From NCBI GenBank assembly GCA_009760855.2, contig WPIO01000018.1:5003501-5067500 (forward strand): a stretch of 64,000 bases of DNA, written 5' to 3'. Under the pieces are notes generated by a model that saw nothing but the letters and a program-made list of their open reading frames with translations, ran no database searches and was not told the DNA's origin. The DNA is from Cristatella mucedo (lineage: Eukaryota; Bryozoa; Phylactolaemata; Cristatellidae). The stretch's first letter is position 1. Each line of letters starts with the position of its first letter. Shown piece after piece: positions 46,700 to 59,631 of the stretch. Made by a program: the position numbers and the translations under genes.

Positions 46700-48590
46700 C
46701 TGCTCCCCTCCCACCGAGACATGGCTCCTGGATGCAGTCGTCTAAGTCAGTGGCACTTCCGGCTGTTTACCGATCTTAATAATTTAAGCACCCGACAGGT
46801 AAATCTAAAGTTGTTTTTGCTGCAAACGAGCACCGTGCGCTGTCTCCCTCCACTATCGTTTGGCTTGGACTTGGACGAAGCGCTGAATTTTGCGGTCGTC
46901 CTTGTTTTGGTGCTAGGACGCTACGATATGTTTTTTTAGCTCCTGTCGGCAAGATGTGCCGTTTCGACGAGCTCACTTCTGCATTGTGAGCTTCCTGACA
47001 CTCGGAATGTTGCCTGTGCTGCCTGGTAGGTCCTCTGGAGCAGCATTCGTACGGTGCTGAGCATGGCCGGCTCAGATGCGTTTGTGTGTCGCGTTTTTGA
47101 CCTGCTTCCACAGCAAAAGCTCCGTAGAATGTCGCTGCAAGCAACTCTCTCAACTCCCTTGCATTTTGTACTGTCGACATTTGCATGGTGACGACAGCAC
47201 TCTCCTTCCCCAACCGAATGACAGCAAAGCCTATACATTCCTCACTAGCAAACTTGGTGTTGCTCTGTCTCTGGAAAGCCTAGCAGCCCTCGAAAATTTC
47301 GCTTGGCTTGCCGATCTAAGCCCTTGTGAGCTCGACATGGAATCTGGGTGACTATTGCCAATGGCCTTTTGCTGCTGCTGCTTCCGGGGCGTATTGTCCA
47401 ATTCATATCTGCACGCACAGCTGCTCAGTTTTGCGAGAGTTCTTAGGATGTGCGTGAGGTGAGGATGGCACAGCCAAATTTGTCCGTGTGCATATGCAAT
47501 ACATTCACATCCGAGGCTCGTGCAACTCTCGCCATGCCGGTCTGGTTGCCTGAGCGATAGATGGCTGATGGTTGCCTGAGCGATAGATGGCTGATGGTTG
47601 CCTGAGCGATAGATGGCTAGGGGGAAAAAGTCGTAGCCAGGCTTGTCTGTCGCGAATGCACTTGGAAGATCGGCTCGACGTAATTGCACGTGCACATCCG
47701 GGGAGCTTCGACTTGATGCTCCCATGTCTCAGAGAGACGAGCTGTGGGCCTTGTCTGAGCCTCGAAGCTAGAAGGAAAGGCGGCTGTAAAAGCTGGCATG
47801 TTTGTGCCCTGCTGGTCTTGCTCAGCTTCGGGCCTATTTTATTAAAAGTCACGTGCAGCGAACCTTGATTGCTGTCGCAGTCGCGTGCAGTGGCATCGTT
47901 CGGTGCATGTCAGAGAACGTGTCTCCGTTTGCTCACTATCGAGTCACTGTTGTTGACGAAAAAGCCCGAAGCTAATGTCGTAATGAATGGCACCTGCAAA
48001 TCCGAGTGGATCCGGCAATTAGCATCGATCCTCGGCCGGCTTCCTCCTGAAGTTGCGTCGCCTCTCGGGATTTATGTAAACGTGCAAGTGCCCCGTAGGC
48101 TGCTCGATCTGAACTGATTTCGGCATTTTAAGCACTCCTTTGTTCAGTTCGCTCGCGTAGATGATGGCGCTGACATTTCTGATTGCTCCCTATTGAAATG
48201 CTATTCTGCAGGTGTGCATGCATCTGCATCGTTTTTCTGAGGAGTGCAGGTGCTGTCCCAAACTGATTTATGTGACTGCCATTCAGTGTGGCCCATTCTG
48301 GAAGCTGCAGCTTACGAGTCGTGTGTCTGTTCTGTGTTGCAGGTGCAGACTGATTCATGGGTCGTTCCAATCGCATCGCCTCCGACGACCTTTGCTCGCA
48401 TGACTGCAGTTCAAGCCTGTGCCGTACATACCGTCATGCTCCATCCCTGCGTAACTTGTCTATTGTAATATCACCAACCAATTGACTTGCTTTATTTGCA
48501 GTATGTGGAAAATGTCTGGAGAGATTCATTTTTTTGGTGCTTTAGAAAGTTTTCGTCATTATAAATTTTTTTTTCCAAAATTGCCTTTAG
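46700..48590. other. No gene recognised
   Basis: Short frames only. A plus frame ending KSEWIRQLASILGRLPPEV (47869-48117) is modestly protein-like but has no supporting context. Confidence 0.35.
47544..47619 (+). repeat. 26-bp tandem repeat, 2.9 copies
   Basis: Units beginning GGTTGCCTGAGCGATAGATG are identical apart from the truncated third copy. Confidence 0.95.
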
Positions 48591-48599
48591 CCGTTGCCC

Positions 48600-49285
48600 A
48601 CATCCTCTCCGCACTCAAGCCTCCCTACTTTCAGTTACCTCATGTTCCAAAAAGGAATATATGGCCAAGCTGGTCTATGTGTTGGTGATATTCCGACAAA
48701 GCTGTAATGGTGGATCTACCGGCTGTGCAATATTGCAGTTGCTGCAAAACTTGACAGCTAGGCTTGTCCGACACAGGACCTTGGAAAATCTTGTAAACAC
48801 AACCTGAAACAGCAGATCTTAGATTGGAATCGTGGCCCACAAACCTCGATGCAAGCTTACTGAGAACATGTCACCACCTACCGAGAATTGGCAGCTAGAC
48901 TTGTCTGACGCGACTGGTAGCTTATACATTAACCACTTCTCATTGACCTGTACTGGCTCCTAGTCAAGCACTGTAACAACTTTTTGAGAGTTCTGCCAAG
49001 CACATTTAGACTTGGCTTGATCTATTGCTTCAAAATTCTTAGGGGACCCGTGCTTTCAGGTCCTATGCTGTCAAAACCTGGAGCTTGCTACCAACTAGCA
49101 TTGCGACATTCCCTGGTGACATTTAAAGAGAATCCAGAAGCTGCAAGCACTGTTACAGCATATGCTTCTTTATGTGCTTTTACGAGCTACAATTATGCAT
49201 GTATTTACTTATTTGAAATGCCTAGAAAGAGATTTCGTCCTCTTTAGGTGTTATACCAATGTACTAGTGTAATTGTTATTATCAT
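48600..49285 (+). mobile_element. LINE-A fragment, old and diverged
   Basis: CCTCCCTACTTTCAGTTACC and ACTGGCTCCTAGTCAAGCAC match LINE-A order. The tail is GAAATGCCTAGAAAGAGATT, then TTATTATCATC. Confidence 0.75.
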
Positions 49286-49289
49286 CAGC

Positions 49290-50445
49290 AGCAGCCTTGT
49301 CCAGCTACCATTCTGGACCATCTTTGCTGGGTGAGGACCGGCTGTTTGTCGACTAGCTTCATTTTGCATGCCTGTTCGAAAACGTGCACACGTTTGTGGA
49401 TCGGTTTCGCAGGCTTTTTATCAGGTGTTATGTTTTTGCGTTTCTGCGATTGCAGACCGTGGTGAAAGTAACGGCACCACGAACAGTGCTAGCCGGTGTT
49501 TTCATTGGTGGACATCTAATCGTTTTTTGCCGCGAGCTGTACTCAACTCGAGTGTGTGCCCATGGATTTTATACCCCTCACCCTTCTCAGAAGCTTTCCA
49601 TATATATTAATTAAAGTAAAAGTTGTCACTGCAGCCCATCTTCTCTTTCCCATTGTTTGTACAATGATATCGATAGGTCTTATCTACAGCATGCGATGCA
49701 GCGATCGTGATCAGGTGGCAGTGTGAATTGATGGTAAGTGGCCTTTGGTAGGGATATTTAGACAGCCATCAAGCTAGAGCTGTATACCTTGCCAAGCCTG
49801 ATGAATACCGGCCTCCTACTTTCTCCCACCGACAGCTGTTGTGCATGTGTGTGTGCTTGTAAGTAAAGTGGCCCTTGGATCTAATCTAGGAGCATCGACT
49901 GGCGCATCACTTTAATGATTGCACTCCAGTTTAGGAATCATAATTCCATACGAGCAGCGACTGGTGTTTTGTCCCTGCTAGAATCTTGCCCTGTCAGTGC
50001 TATACCACCGAAATATCGTGAGGACAAGGTTTAGATTCCTAATGGTCGATTATGGTTGGTGGCTGTGTGCTCATAAACCCGGCTGGCTGCATTTCCTTTG
50101 TTTCACAAAAAATGTTTGAATAGCTAGCTATTGCTTCATCGTCACACTGCTATGTCCTCCTTTCGGCCGAGGTGCATTGTTGAAATCAGCTTCCGGAGAC
50201 AAGTAATACTGCAAAGACAACTCATTTATATTGCGTCCCCAAAGAAGCTGATCATTTTCATTCATTTTCTAGGCCCATAGACTATTTGCCCGGTTACAGT
50301 TAACTTCCGGTGCCCAAGGTCGGCAGCATCACGTTCAAAACTCGTCAGCTCCTGTTGTCGTAGCTGCTAGGCTACGCCATTTCGAGCTTCTCTGGATACT
50401 TATCAAGCATCGAAATGACAAAAGATCCTCTTGTGTTGCTTACTG
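49290..50445. other. No gene recognised
   Basis: No coding segment or clear repeat, apart from a weak SINE-like scrap near 50220-50275. Confidence 0.35.
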
Positions 50446-50449
50446 GGTC

Positions 50450-50612
50450 TCAATTGCCCAGAATGCTAGGTGCTCGCCCTTCACGACCGTGGTCGACGGT
50501 TCGAATCTTGTAGTAGGCCATTCTTAATTGCCAACTGCAGCGGTGGTGATAGCCGTTTAGGCTCTTCTGTTGCTATGCACATTAGGCTGTTAAATCGGCT
50601 ATTTTTTTATTA
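50450..50612 (+). mobile_element. SINE family 2 copy
   Basis: GCTAGGTGCTCGCCCTTCAC, GACGGTTCGAATCTTGTAGT, GGTGGTGATAGCCGTTTAGG and CTATGCACATTAGGCTGTTA. Confidence 0.8.
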
Positions 50613-51409
50613 CAGTTAAGCCGGCCTTCATTAGCCTGCATCAGTGACCTTGCTCCTATGGTGAGCGAGCTGCCTACTCGAATATCTAAGTGGGTGATCG
50701 AGCCTCAGCTCCTGTGCTACGAATCTGGAAATCGCCTCCAGCTACGGCTCTCAGCCGCATCGACCTTACCCAACTGTCACTTCGTCTTTTTGGCCCCCGT
50801 TGTTTTGGGTGCTCTACTGTGCATTATTTGTTTTACTAACCAGGTAAATATTTTACCGACAGACAGCCCTGCGGGTCTTCTTGTTTGCAAGCTGGCCCCT
50901 GCACCTTGATAGAACTGCCCTTGTTAGATGTGTTGATATAGTAAGCTAGGTAGCTGCCAGTCGCAGTCACAGTAGTCGTGATATTTACAGTACTACTACG
51001 ACGGGACCGTAACAAAGTATGTCAAATGGAATTGTTTAATTCGCAGCAATGTAGCGCAAGTAGCTTGTTGAAGCTATTGTTGAAGCCTCTGCTTACACTG
51101 AGCATATTTTGCTGCACATGCTTTGGTAAGCGATCGGTGTGCATAGAATCACCCAGTGACCGTATGGGAGCCTAGTATAGTTGATATAAGTTTAATATCC
51201 GTTCCTTACGGGTTACCTAGGGCTGAATCGCATCTATTCCTGTCAGCTTGCACCACCTACATACAACATGTCCCTGGTACTGCATTATCCGAGTTATCGA
51301 GCAACAGCTTTTGAAAGAAAAAGCAGTTGTATTTGTATTGCTGGTCAGGATAAGCCGGGAACTCGCTTCTGATTTCTGCAGCTACCTTGCATTCGAGTAA
51401 CGTCACGAA

Positions 51410-51500
51410 TCCTTTCCGGTGGTAACCAATTTCCTGACTGCATTGGGAAGCCTGAATCTTTTCCGGTGGTAACCAATTTATTGACTATTGGGAAGCCTAG
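51410..51500 (+). repeat. Imperfect tandem duplication, about 46 bp
   Basis: TTTCCGGTGGTAACCAATTT and TTGGGAAGCCT each occur twice in order. Confidence 0.85.
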
Positions 51501-51693
51501 TGAATCACGAATATGATCGACAACTTTGACCCATTGCAGCCACGGTATTCAACGGCAACTTCACATACCACTTGCGAACCATCTGTTAAGGAATCGACAT
51601 TTAGCTCTATTACTTTGGCTCATAAAGTGCAATTTCTGGCCAGGATTACAATTGCTTTGGCAGAGAAATAACGAGGCAAGTAACGGTATTTTT

Positions 51694-51699
51694 TTTATT
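51694..51699 (-). terminator. Possible poly(A) signal for the ODC gene
   Basis: AATAAA on the minus strand, about 415 bp past the ODC stop. A second candidate sits at 51477-51482, so the real 3' end is unclear. Confidence 0.3.
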
Positions 51700-52114
51700 G
51701 CTGGCTCTTTGGGAAACACCTCTTGGTGAGGAATTAAGTGCATTGGATAATAGTAAGTGAGCATTTGGTAGTTGCAACGCATGTATGTCTGTGCATGATG
51801 GTCAGATGGCAGTTCCTAAGAAATTGGTCAAACGCTGACAGCTTTGGTGGAATTCCATACATGCATTCAACGTACACAAGCAAATGCACAGCTTAGCACT
51901 CAGGTGTGCCAGAAAAGATTTCGGCTGTCATCGCTGTTGATGGCGTGGCAGGCAACTCTTGCAGTGTGTGTCCTGACTTCAGGCTTGACGGTATCATATC
52001 GCTAGTTGCAAACTCTTCACACTCGTCCCTACAAAAGTAAAGTCAACAGCTTGCAGTGGACAAACAAGTGGTACTGGCAAGTCGATGCATTTGCCAAACA
52101 AATACCATGCCATC

Positions 52115-54526
52115 TTACTGCTGAAGTTGTGTTGACACGTAGTACATTCTCGGAGGTGGCATCCCATTGAACTGTGATCCTGCAGCTACAGTATAGGCTC
52201 CCATGTTGGGAAATGTGACCCAGTCACCAACGTTAAGCTCGGGCATCAGGTGATCCTTGATGATGAGATCGATGCTGTCACAGGTTGGTCCAAAGATGCT
52301 TGACGTGAACTGCAAGCTGGTATCATGCTCACTCAGTAGCACTGGCTGTGGAGCAGCATGGTCAAACATGATGCAATTGAATGAACCATACACTCCGTCA
52401 TTGATATAATACATATATGCAGGCTCGTCATCAGTTGTCGGCTCTCGAAGACCACCCAGGTCTCTTGCAACAGCTCGCTTTGCAATAACCTGTGTTGTTA
52501 GGGTCATCGCGGATGCTACGAAGTATCTGCCGGGCTCAGATATGATGTCAATACCGCAACCTTCCGGAAAATACACGTCCAATGCAGGCTTCATCACTTC
52601 GGCAATCTGGCAAAAAAAATCAAAAGTTCCTGTTGCCTGTGCTACGAGCAAGATCATGCTGATGCACAAAACATGATATGATCCACACACAACCGGCTAT
52701 GGTTAAAGATGCACACACCTCTTCCACGGTGATCCTTGGGTGGCTGTTGCCCGGAAAACCGCCGCCAACGTCCAAGATGGTGAAGTTGTACCCCACTTCC
52801 TTTGCAGTTTCAAATGCCCGAGCTGCCAGCTGGATGGCAGCAGCATACACACCGAGCTCGTAGCATCCACTGCCGACATGGTAACTATCAACACAAGAAC
52901 ATTATTAGTACTCACCAGCCTCGGCTGCCACTTGGAAAAAATTTCCTCACAAAGGTGCATTGCAGCTTTTGGCGATTATTTTTTACCTAATGCCAACAAC
53001 GTTCAATCCAAGGTTTTTTGCTTTCACCAGTAAGGGCTTGACGTCACCTGGCAAGCATCCAAACTTGTTGCCCAACTGACTTTGAACTTTTTCTGTCTTC
53101 GGTGCTAGGATACGGAGGACCAATCTAAAAATCAGAGCAAAAAAATTACACCATCCACATAACAATGATCTAACGTAGCAACAGAACAAAAAAAGTAGTA
53201 CCAAACGAGTACCTTGCATTCGGAAAGTTTGCCTTCACTTTGAGCAACTCCACTTCGTTGTCAAATGTCATCAAGTCAACGCCGACTCTGTTGGCATACT
53301 GAATCATGTTCTGTTGTTTACATGGGTTGGCATATATGATCCGATCCGGGCTCACACCGAGACTCAACACTTTGGTTATTTCGTTCTGCAAAATTGGGTA
53401 CCACAATTAAGAGGCAAGATAATCGGAAATGTGTGAGTGCAGTAATCGTAAGTACTGGGTGGGTCAGCGCAGCAATGGTAGCAAAACGCAGCAAGCTGCA
53501 CCTCTTTTCCAAACACATCGGGAAAAGCCAAGCTACACACTGCCACAAGACAAGTCAGATGCACAGTGCACAGAGCAGTGAGACACAAGCAATGACCGAT
53601 AACTTACTGCGTTGATTGAAATTATTTACCTATTTTTCGTGTTGTTACAGTTTCAAGTTGCACACAGTAGACGCACATGTTACTGACAGTAACCGCGTGC
53701 TGCTGGCGCCCATAACGCCACCACAACCGTCTGGAAGCCTGATTGCCAACTTTGTGGAGCTTTGTGCAGCGCTTTGTGGATTGTTCACAGCATCGGAATA
53801 CATCGGCCCATACTTCCAACCTCGAGAAGAACCCTTCACAACCTCCGGGTACCCTTAACTTGCCAACAGCAGGCAACCTCAACGTTTTATTGTCTGCCAA
53901 AGAGAGCACCGTTTCATACCCTGCCAAGTCCTACACATCCACATCGAACAAAGCTCGTCACCCACTCGATTTGATAGCTTACCTTGCTGGCGCAGTCAAA
54001 TCCAGCTCCCAAGCTGGCAAGCAGTTCCATGACGGGCAGATTGTCGTGGCATTTGACAGCTGCAACATGTCGACAATAACGTGACGCACATACATCACCT
54101 CTACGGCTAATCGTGAATAACAACACACGGGTAGCGACAGCGTATTAAACGGGGCCGACTTCTACAGTGAGTCCTCGTGTCGCAGTGAGGCGGCCTGCTT
54201 ACCGTAGTACGGCTTAATCCGCGGAAACAAAGTCGTCCACTTCGTATGCTTTTTTATGACGTCGGCGAGATCGACGACAAAAAAAGCATCCTCGATACCC
54301 TAGGAGCACAACATAAGTCATCATCTCGCCCGCGAATCCCGTAAGCGTCATGGCGACGTCCTGGCCCGTGCGCCAGTACCACTGGCGACTCAATGCCGGC
54401 GGCCGAAGCACGAGCACGTACCTCCTGCTCGTGGTAGCTCATCTTCTCGAGTATTACATCGTTCACAGTTCTGTCGTTGTCGACTAGCTCGATTTGTGCT
54501 GTCTGTGTCTGTATAATTCTGGCCAT
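52115..54526 (-). CDS. ODC1: Ornithine decarboxylase, 7 exons, lacks C-terminal degron tail
   Basis: Exons (minus): 54526-54422, 54299-54203, 54059-53983, 53385-53213, 53124-52987, 52884-52719 and 52606-52115. All introns are GT-AG with consistent phases 0, 1, 0, 2, 2, 0; sizes are 88-597 bp. The product is 415 residues. It decarboxylates ornithine to putrescine, the first step of polyamine synthesis, as a PLP enzyme in the cytosol. Visible residues: PLP lysine K70 in PYYAVKC, D90 in GFDCASK, H199 in SYHVGSG, glycine loop GGGFPG 237-242, E276/R279 in SEPGRY, D334, catalytic C361 in [10 protein letters not shown]365 and Y390 in MGAYTVAA. This completeness argues against an antizyme inhibitor. 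The segment matching the antizyme-binding region (about 119-148, [14 protein letters not shown]) is kept. The protein stops at YYVSTQLQQ, about 40 residues short of the mouse PEST-like tail. The chosen ATG has A at -3 and G at +4; the same frame stays open upstream to 54799 with further ATGs. Confidence 0.95.
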
Positions 54527-55450
54527 TTTGTTCGTCTCGTTACGCCTCTGCGCGCGAATGGAACACGGACGCGCCCGCATGGCCGCCGCGCCGATAACAA
54601 AGGGGCGATCGCCGCTACCGTGGGTGGCGATGCAATTCAGCAGCAAACCGCCTATCGAACACTTACAGCGCTTTAATTCGGTCAACTGGGGTCCTGGTCT
54701 CAATGTGCTCGGCGGGAAACGTCGGTTTCCCGGTTCGCCGGCCTGCAAGATGGAGCATCGTGCCCGCGTAACGTGTGGAGCTAGTACAAACCGCCCCACC
54801 GACCTAAGACCTACCCACCTATGCGCGCGCGCGGCGTCGCCCGCTCGCCGGCGCCTTACTTCTCAGATGGAATCCTTCTCGCGGCTTTTTCAAGGCTCTC
54901 GCTAGCCGACCACCAGTGACGAATTAGGCCCGAGGTAGGCCCTACGGCCCGCGTCAGCGTGCTGCTTTCGCAACGATTACCAGTGAGGAACTAGCCCGTT
55001 TAGGCGGCGGCGCGGCTTAATATACGATGCCCCTCTGGAATAACCGGTTCGTACCGGTTAGAACAATGGAGGCTCGTGGCGTGTAAAACAGCCAATGAGA
55101 TACGAGCGGTGTCGGCAACGACCAATCAAGTCGCGTAAGTAACTTGGCAACAAACTGGCTGTCACCCGTTCACGTGCGGCCGCTGGCGGAAGCCCGGGTA
55201 GAGTTCGCGGCTGCGGGTTTCCCGCCGCTGCGCCCGCAGCCGAGCCTGCGTTCTCCGCCGGCTCGGCTGCCACCCATTTAGCTTCGTACACAAGCTTCTC
55301 GGGAGGCGTCGCAGTCGTTCGCTGGCGATTCAGCGGACATGCTTAGCGTATGCTCCGCTTAGTCCGCTACGCTTCGGTGCCGGAGCGCCTGTCGGCAACT
55401 TATAAGTTGGGACGCGGTGTCTGCAGCGCTGACGTACGCTTCTTAAATGT
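54527..55450 (-). other. GC/CpG-rich 5' flank and probable 5' UTR of ODC
   Basis: CpG-dense sequence upstream of the ODC start, unlike the AT-richer surroundings. No second gene could be recognised on the plus strand here, though the region could serve as a two-way promoter. Confidence 0.4.
55017..55025 (-). promoter_or_regulatory. TATA-like box upstream of ODC
   Basis: On the minus strand GTATATTAA lies in otherwise GC-rich DNA about 490 bp upstream of the ODC ATG. If functional it would place the start site near 54990, giving a 5' UTR of roughly 460 nt. This rests on position and sequence only. Confidence 0.3.
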
Positions 55451-55510
55451 CGGCTCGTGAAAACTTGAAAGCGCTGCTTTTTCTCACTCGTCACGATAAA
55501 CCGTGACCTC

Positions 55511-56137
<627 letters not shown>

Positions 56138-56635
56138 TTCTCCGTGCAGGCATTCCCGAATCAGCCTCGAGCCCTCCGTGCATAACGGCGCAGTTTATCG
56201 GCTCCCTTTCGCCGATATAGACTCACCGACCGCATGCGTTTCGAGAAGTGACGAAACAGCAGGCCGAGCGAGCTCCGGAGGCCCGGAATTGCGAATCGCG
56301 GCCGACATCTTAAAAACGCTACTCGGGTTCGAAACGGTCTGCCTGGAGCCTGAATGTGGGCAGATGCCGATTTATTCCCTAAGAAGCGCGACGATCTTCA
56401 TTCGGACGGCAAACGCGCGGCCAAGGGGGAGGCAGGGGTGGTAGCTACCTCCCCGTGGACTGGTGGGCGAGAGCCGCCTAGTCCGACTACCGGTCGAGCG
56501 GCCTGGCTTCGCTAGACATTTGGGCGCCATTTCAGCCAACTTTCGCTCGTCGAAGGCACTGCAGCAGCAGCGGCTCATGACTCGGGCCGCCTCCGGACCC
56601 TGGGACGTTAAGTTTGGCTGAGAGCTTAATTGGGA

Positions 56636-56735
56636 TGCATGCCCGCGACGACCGAGTCCGTAAGCTCGAGCCCTGCGGCACACGAGAGGCTCCTTGATAG
56701 AGAATAAGTTCTCGCAGGGCGACTAAATGCGGTGC
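56636..56735 (+). mobile_element. SINE family 1 partial copy
   Basis: GTAAGCTCGAGCCCTGCGGC, then GAGGCTCCTTGATAGAGAAT and GTTCTCGCAGGGCGACTA. Confidence 0.6.
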
Positions 56736-56815
56736 TAAATACGTACGTTTTTAATTTCTTTTTAAATGCTGTCAAGTCACGGGACGTCGTGACGCAAGTC
56801 GGGAGTGAGTTTGCC
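56725..56815 (-). mobile_element. LINE-A internal fragment
   Basis: AATTTCTTTTTAAATGCTGT and GACGCAAGTCGGGAGTGAGT on the minus-sense side. Confidence 0.7.
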
Positions 56816-56884
56816 GTAGGACTTTGGTGGGTAGCGCTAAGAATTGTCGGAAAGGTGTCGTTATAAGAATAAAATCAAATTCAT

Positions 56885-57140
56885 TTTTGTATGGGCCCCT
56901 GTGATTCGTCCTGATGTGGTTATGCATGCTGACACTGTGCATGCTGCCACTAACCGCACTTGCATGCTGACCCTATGCATGTCACCCCTAACCATGCTAT
57001 TCTTGCTGTCTATTGAGCATGCTATTACCAACCATTCGAACGCGTTTCCTTTGCAGCAAACGTAAAGCGCCTCATAAGAGACTGAGCTCTCTGAGGGCGC
57101 TTTATCAAGCATGTTATTATTACTATTATTATTATATTAT
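56885..57140 (+). mobile_element. LINE-A 3' UTR and tail
   Basis: TGTGATTCGTCCTGATGTGG, CATGCTGACCCTATGCATGT, GTAAAGCGCCTCATAAGAGA, TCTCTGAGGGCGCTTTATCA and (ATT)n. Confidence 0.92.
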
Positions 57141-57416
57141 CATTAAAGCAAGCCGGCCTGGCCAGCGTGGCGCCGGCCTGTTCTAGCAGGCAGCCGGCCG
57201 GCGCCGCTTGCGGGCCGTCGTCGTCGTCTGGTTGCGGGCGGGCGTCGCCGAGCTCTGAAACTCTTCCGGTCCAGTTCGAGCGAGCGAGCGATTCGAGACC
57301 ATGACCTTCGGTCACCGCCGGCGCTCTCTGGGGGCCGGCCGCCGAGCAGTAAACCGGAACAGACGCGACCTTTCGCGCGGACCGCTGGCGCTGACCGGGA
57401 TGCAGCGAAGGAGAGA

Positions 57417-58150
57417 CTAGTCCAAGTTGGTCCATGCATTCGTGACATCTCGTCTCGACTTCTGCAACTCACTGCTTACTGGCCTACCAGCATGTGCGAT
57501 CAGGCGATTGCAGCTGGTGCAAAACTCTGCAGCTAGGCTTGTCTGCCGTGAGCGTCGCAGTTGCCACATTACTCCACTTCTCGCCGACCTGCACTGGTTA
57601 CCAGTCAAGCAACGGATTGACTTCAAGGTTTTGTCGCTCACTTTTAGGTCTCTTCATTCTATGGCTCCAGCCTATCTTTCAGAGATACTACCCCATCAGG
57701 CAAAGCATCGTACCACTCGCTTTTCGGAATCCAACAGTCTAGAAATACCTCGTACAAACCTTTAAATCCTTTGGAGACCGTGCATTTAGCTCGTATGCTC
57801 CCACAGCCTGGAACTCCCTCCCGACCTGCATCAGAACATCCCCTGACCTGACCACATTTAAAAGAAACTTAAAAACATACCTATTTAGGACAGCATTTAG
57901 TGGGTCCTTGTGATTCGTCCTCGATGTGCTTATGCGTGCTGACACTGTTCATGCTGCCACTAACCACATTTGCATGCTGACCCAGTGCATGTAACCCCTA
58001 ACCATGTTATTCATTTTGTTTGTTTTTCAAGCATGATTTTACTTACTATTCTATTGCGTATCACTTTGCAGCAAATGTAAAGCGCCTAGAAAGAGATTAA
58101 GTTCTCTGAGGGCGCTTTATCAAGTGCAATATTATTATTATTATTATTAG
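57417..58150 (+). mobile_element. LINE-A 3' fragment, well preserved
   Basis: The plus strand encodes [40 protein letters not shown] and [20 protein letters not shown], then one frameshift near 57763 before the AFSSYAPTAWNSLP-like end. The 3' UTR has an intact hairpin near 58079-58120 and (ATT)5-6. Confidence 0.92.
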
Positions 58151-58381
58151 ACCTTGACCTTGTCAGCGGCGGCTATTGAGGGGCAGATTGAAGGCTCGCG
58201 TCGAGCGGAAGCGGTGTGCAAGCGCGCCCCTCGCTCGTGCGCTGAAGCCATCGGCCTTACTAGGTATTAGTACCAATATACTAACACACCGCACCGCTCT
58301 GGCGGAAAGTGCACGTTCGCGCTACGTAGCCGTGGCCACGTGACGCGGTCACGACCGAAGCCATCAGCGACCGCGATCAGC

Positions 58382-58421
<40 letters not shown>
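58382..58421 (+). repeat. (CGG)13 microsatellite
   Basis: An uninterrupted GGC/CGG run in GC-rich DNA. The poly-Ala frame through it is not supported as a gene. Confidence 0.95.
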
Positions 58422-58422
<1 letters not shown>

Positions 58423-58929
58423 TTATTGGTCTCCCAATTACCTCCCGCCTCGATCCTTAAATACCACCATCAAAGGACCGAGCAATAAATCAGAGGACCC
58501 GCCCGTAAAGAGGCACGCTAGGTCAGCTAGGGCAGCTCGGCCGAAAGCTGAAACCTTTCGAAGGCAGTAGTCCAAATCAAGGAGGGGGGGGGCTAACGCA
58601 GTCAGTCCTACGAGCGAAATTCGGAAATGCTAGCGAAGTACGAACGACAGAGAGCGAACAGCAGAGCCACTGGTCTGCCCGACCGGACCTTCTTCTGCCC
58701 GGCCGCCGGCTCCCGCCCAAGCTAGCGATAACGTGTGTTTCGGCAAGTCTGCATGACCGGGATAATCTGGGATTACCTGAGGCTACAGCTTAGGTTGGCG
58801 TCGCTTCGGATTCTTTCAACGTCCGGCTTTCCTGCACGTCGGCCTTGGGAAATCTCCTGAACGGAGCAGGCTGGGCGGGGGATTAGATCCGGATATCCGA
58901 AACCCGGCCGGTTCGAAGTCAACCCGTGC

Positions 58930-59390
58930 GAATCCAGCAGCAACTTGGCATCTTCGCACGGCTTGGCTCCTCCATACGTAGCTGAACGGCTGCACCAGGT
59001 TCAGCCTCCTCGTGCCCTCAGGTCCTGCGTGGACAATAAATTAGCTGTTCCACCATTCCTCTGCTTAAAGACGGTTGGCAACAGAAGCTTTAGCTCTGCA
59101 GGTCCTAGACTGTGGAACTCTTTCCACAATTCTTACGCAACGACAACTACTCTCCTGCTGCCGACTATGGCTCATCCTTTTCAGCGGTCCTGAGCTGCTA
59201 CTTCTATGCCACTCACTACCGAAACTGCTCTCCTGACTCGGCTATGCTTCCCACTTTCTCTTTGTTGTGTGAAATGAAGTCTGTTGGCTACCGAGTGGGC
59301 ACCGAGAGCCACTTAGGCTGTGAGTGCGCTAGTCAAAACTCTCCTGCATAACACCCACACAGTCTTTGTGGCTTTGTTACATTACATTCG
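58930..59390 (+). mobile_element. LINE-B 3' fragment
   Basis: Encodes SSHGLAPPYVAERLHQVQPP and NRSFSSAGPRLWNSFHN on the plus strand, the C-terminal signature of CR1/L2-type elements, followed by the LINE-B 3' part also seen at 8660 and 18395. Confidence 0.85.
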
Positions 59391-59551
59391 TCTCTTTGTT
59401 GAACATTTGGCTACACCAGTACACGCTTTGCTACGCTAGTACACTCGGCGATGTGAGCCCGACACGAACTCACGTCTGAGGCAGCACTCTCTAGCACTCT
59501 TATTTCGTGAGCCCAGGGCGTGAGTCTAGGATCTAAGATATTGTTCCGGGG

Positions 59552-59594
59552 GAGGGGGAGAAGGAGAGAAAGAGAGAACGAGAGAGAAAGAGAG

Positions 59595-59630
<36 letters not shown>
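59552..59630 (+). repeat. GA-rich microsatellite
   Basis: GAGAAAGAGAGAACGA units turning into pure GA. Confidence 0.95.

Positions 59631-59631
<1 letters not shown>

Noticed and set aside
47544-47619. CRISPR-like array
   Set aside because: Units are directly adjacent with no spacers, in a eukaryotic context.
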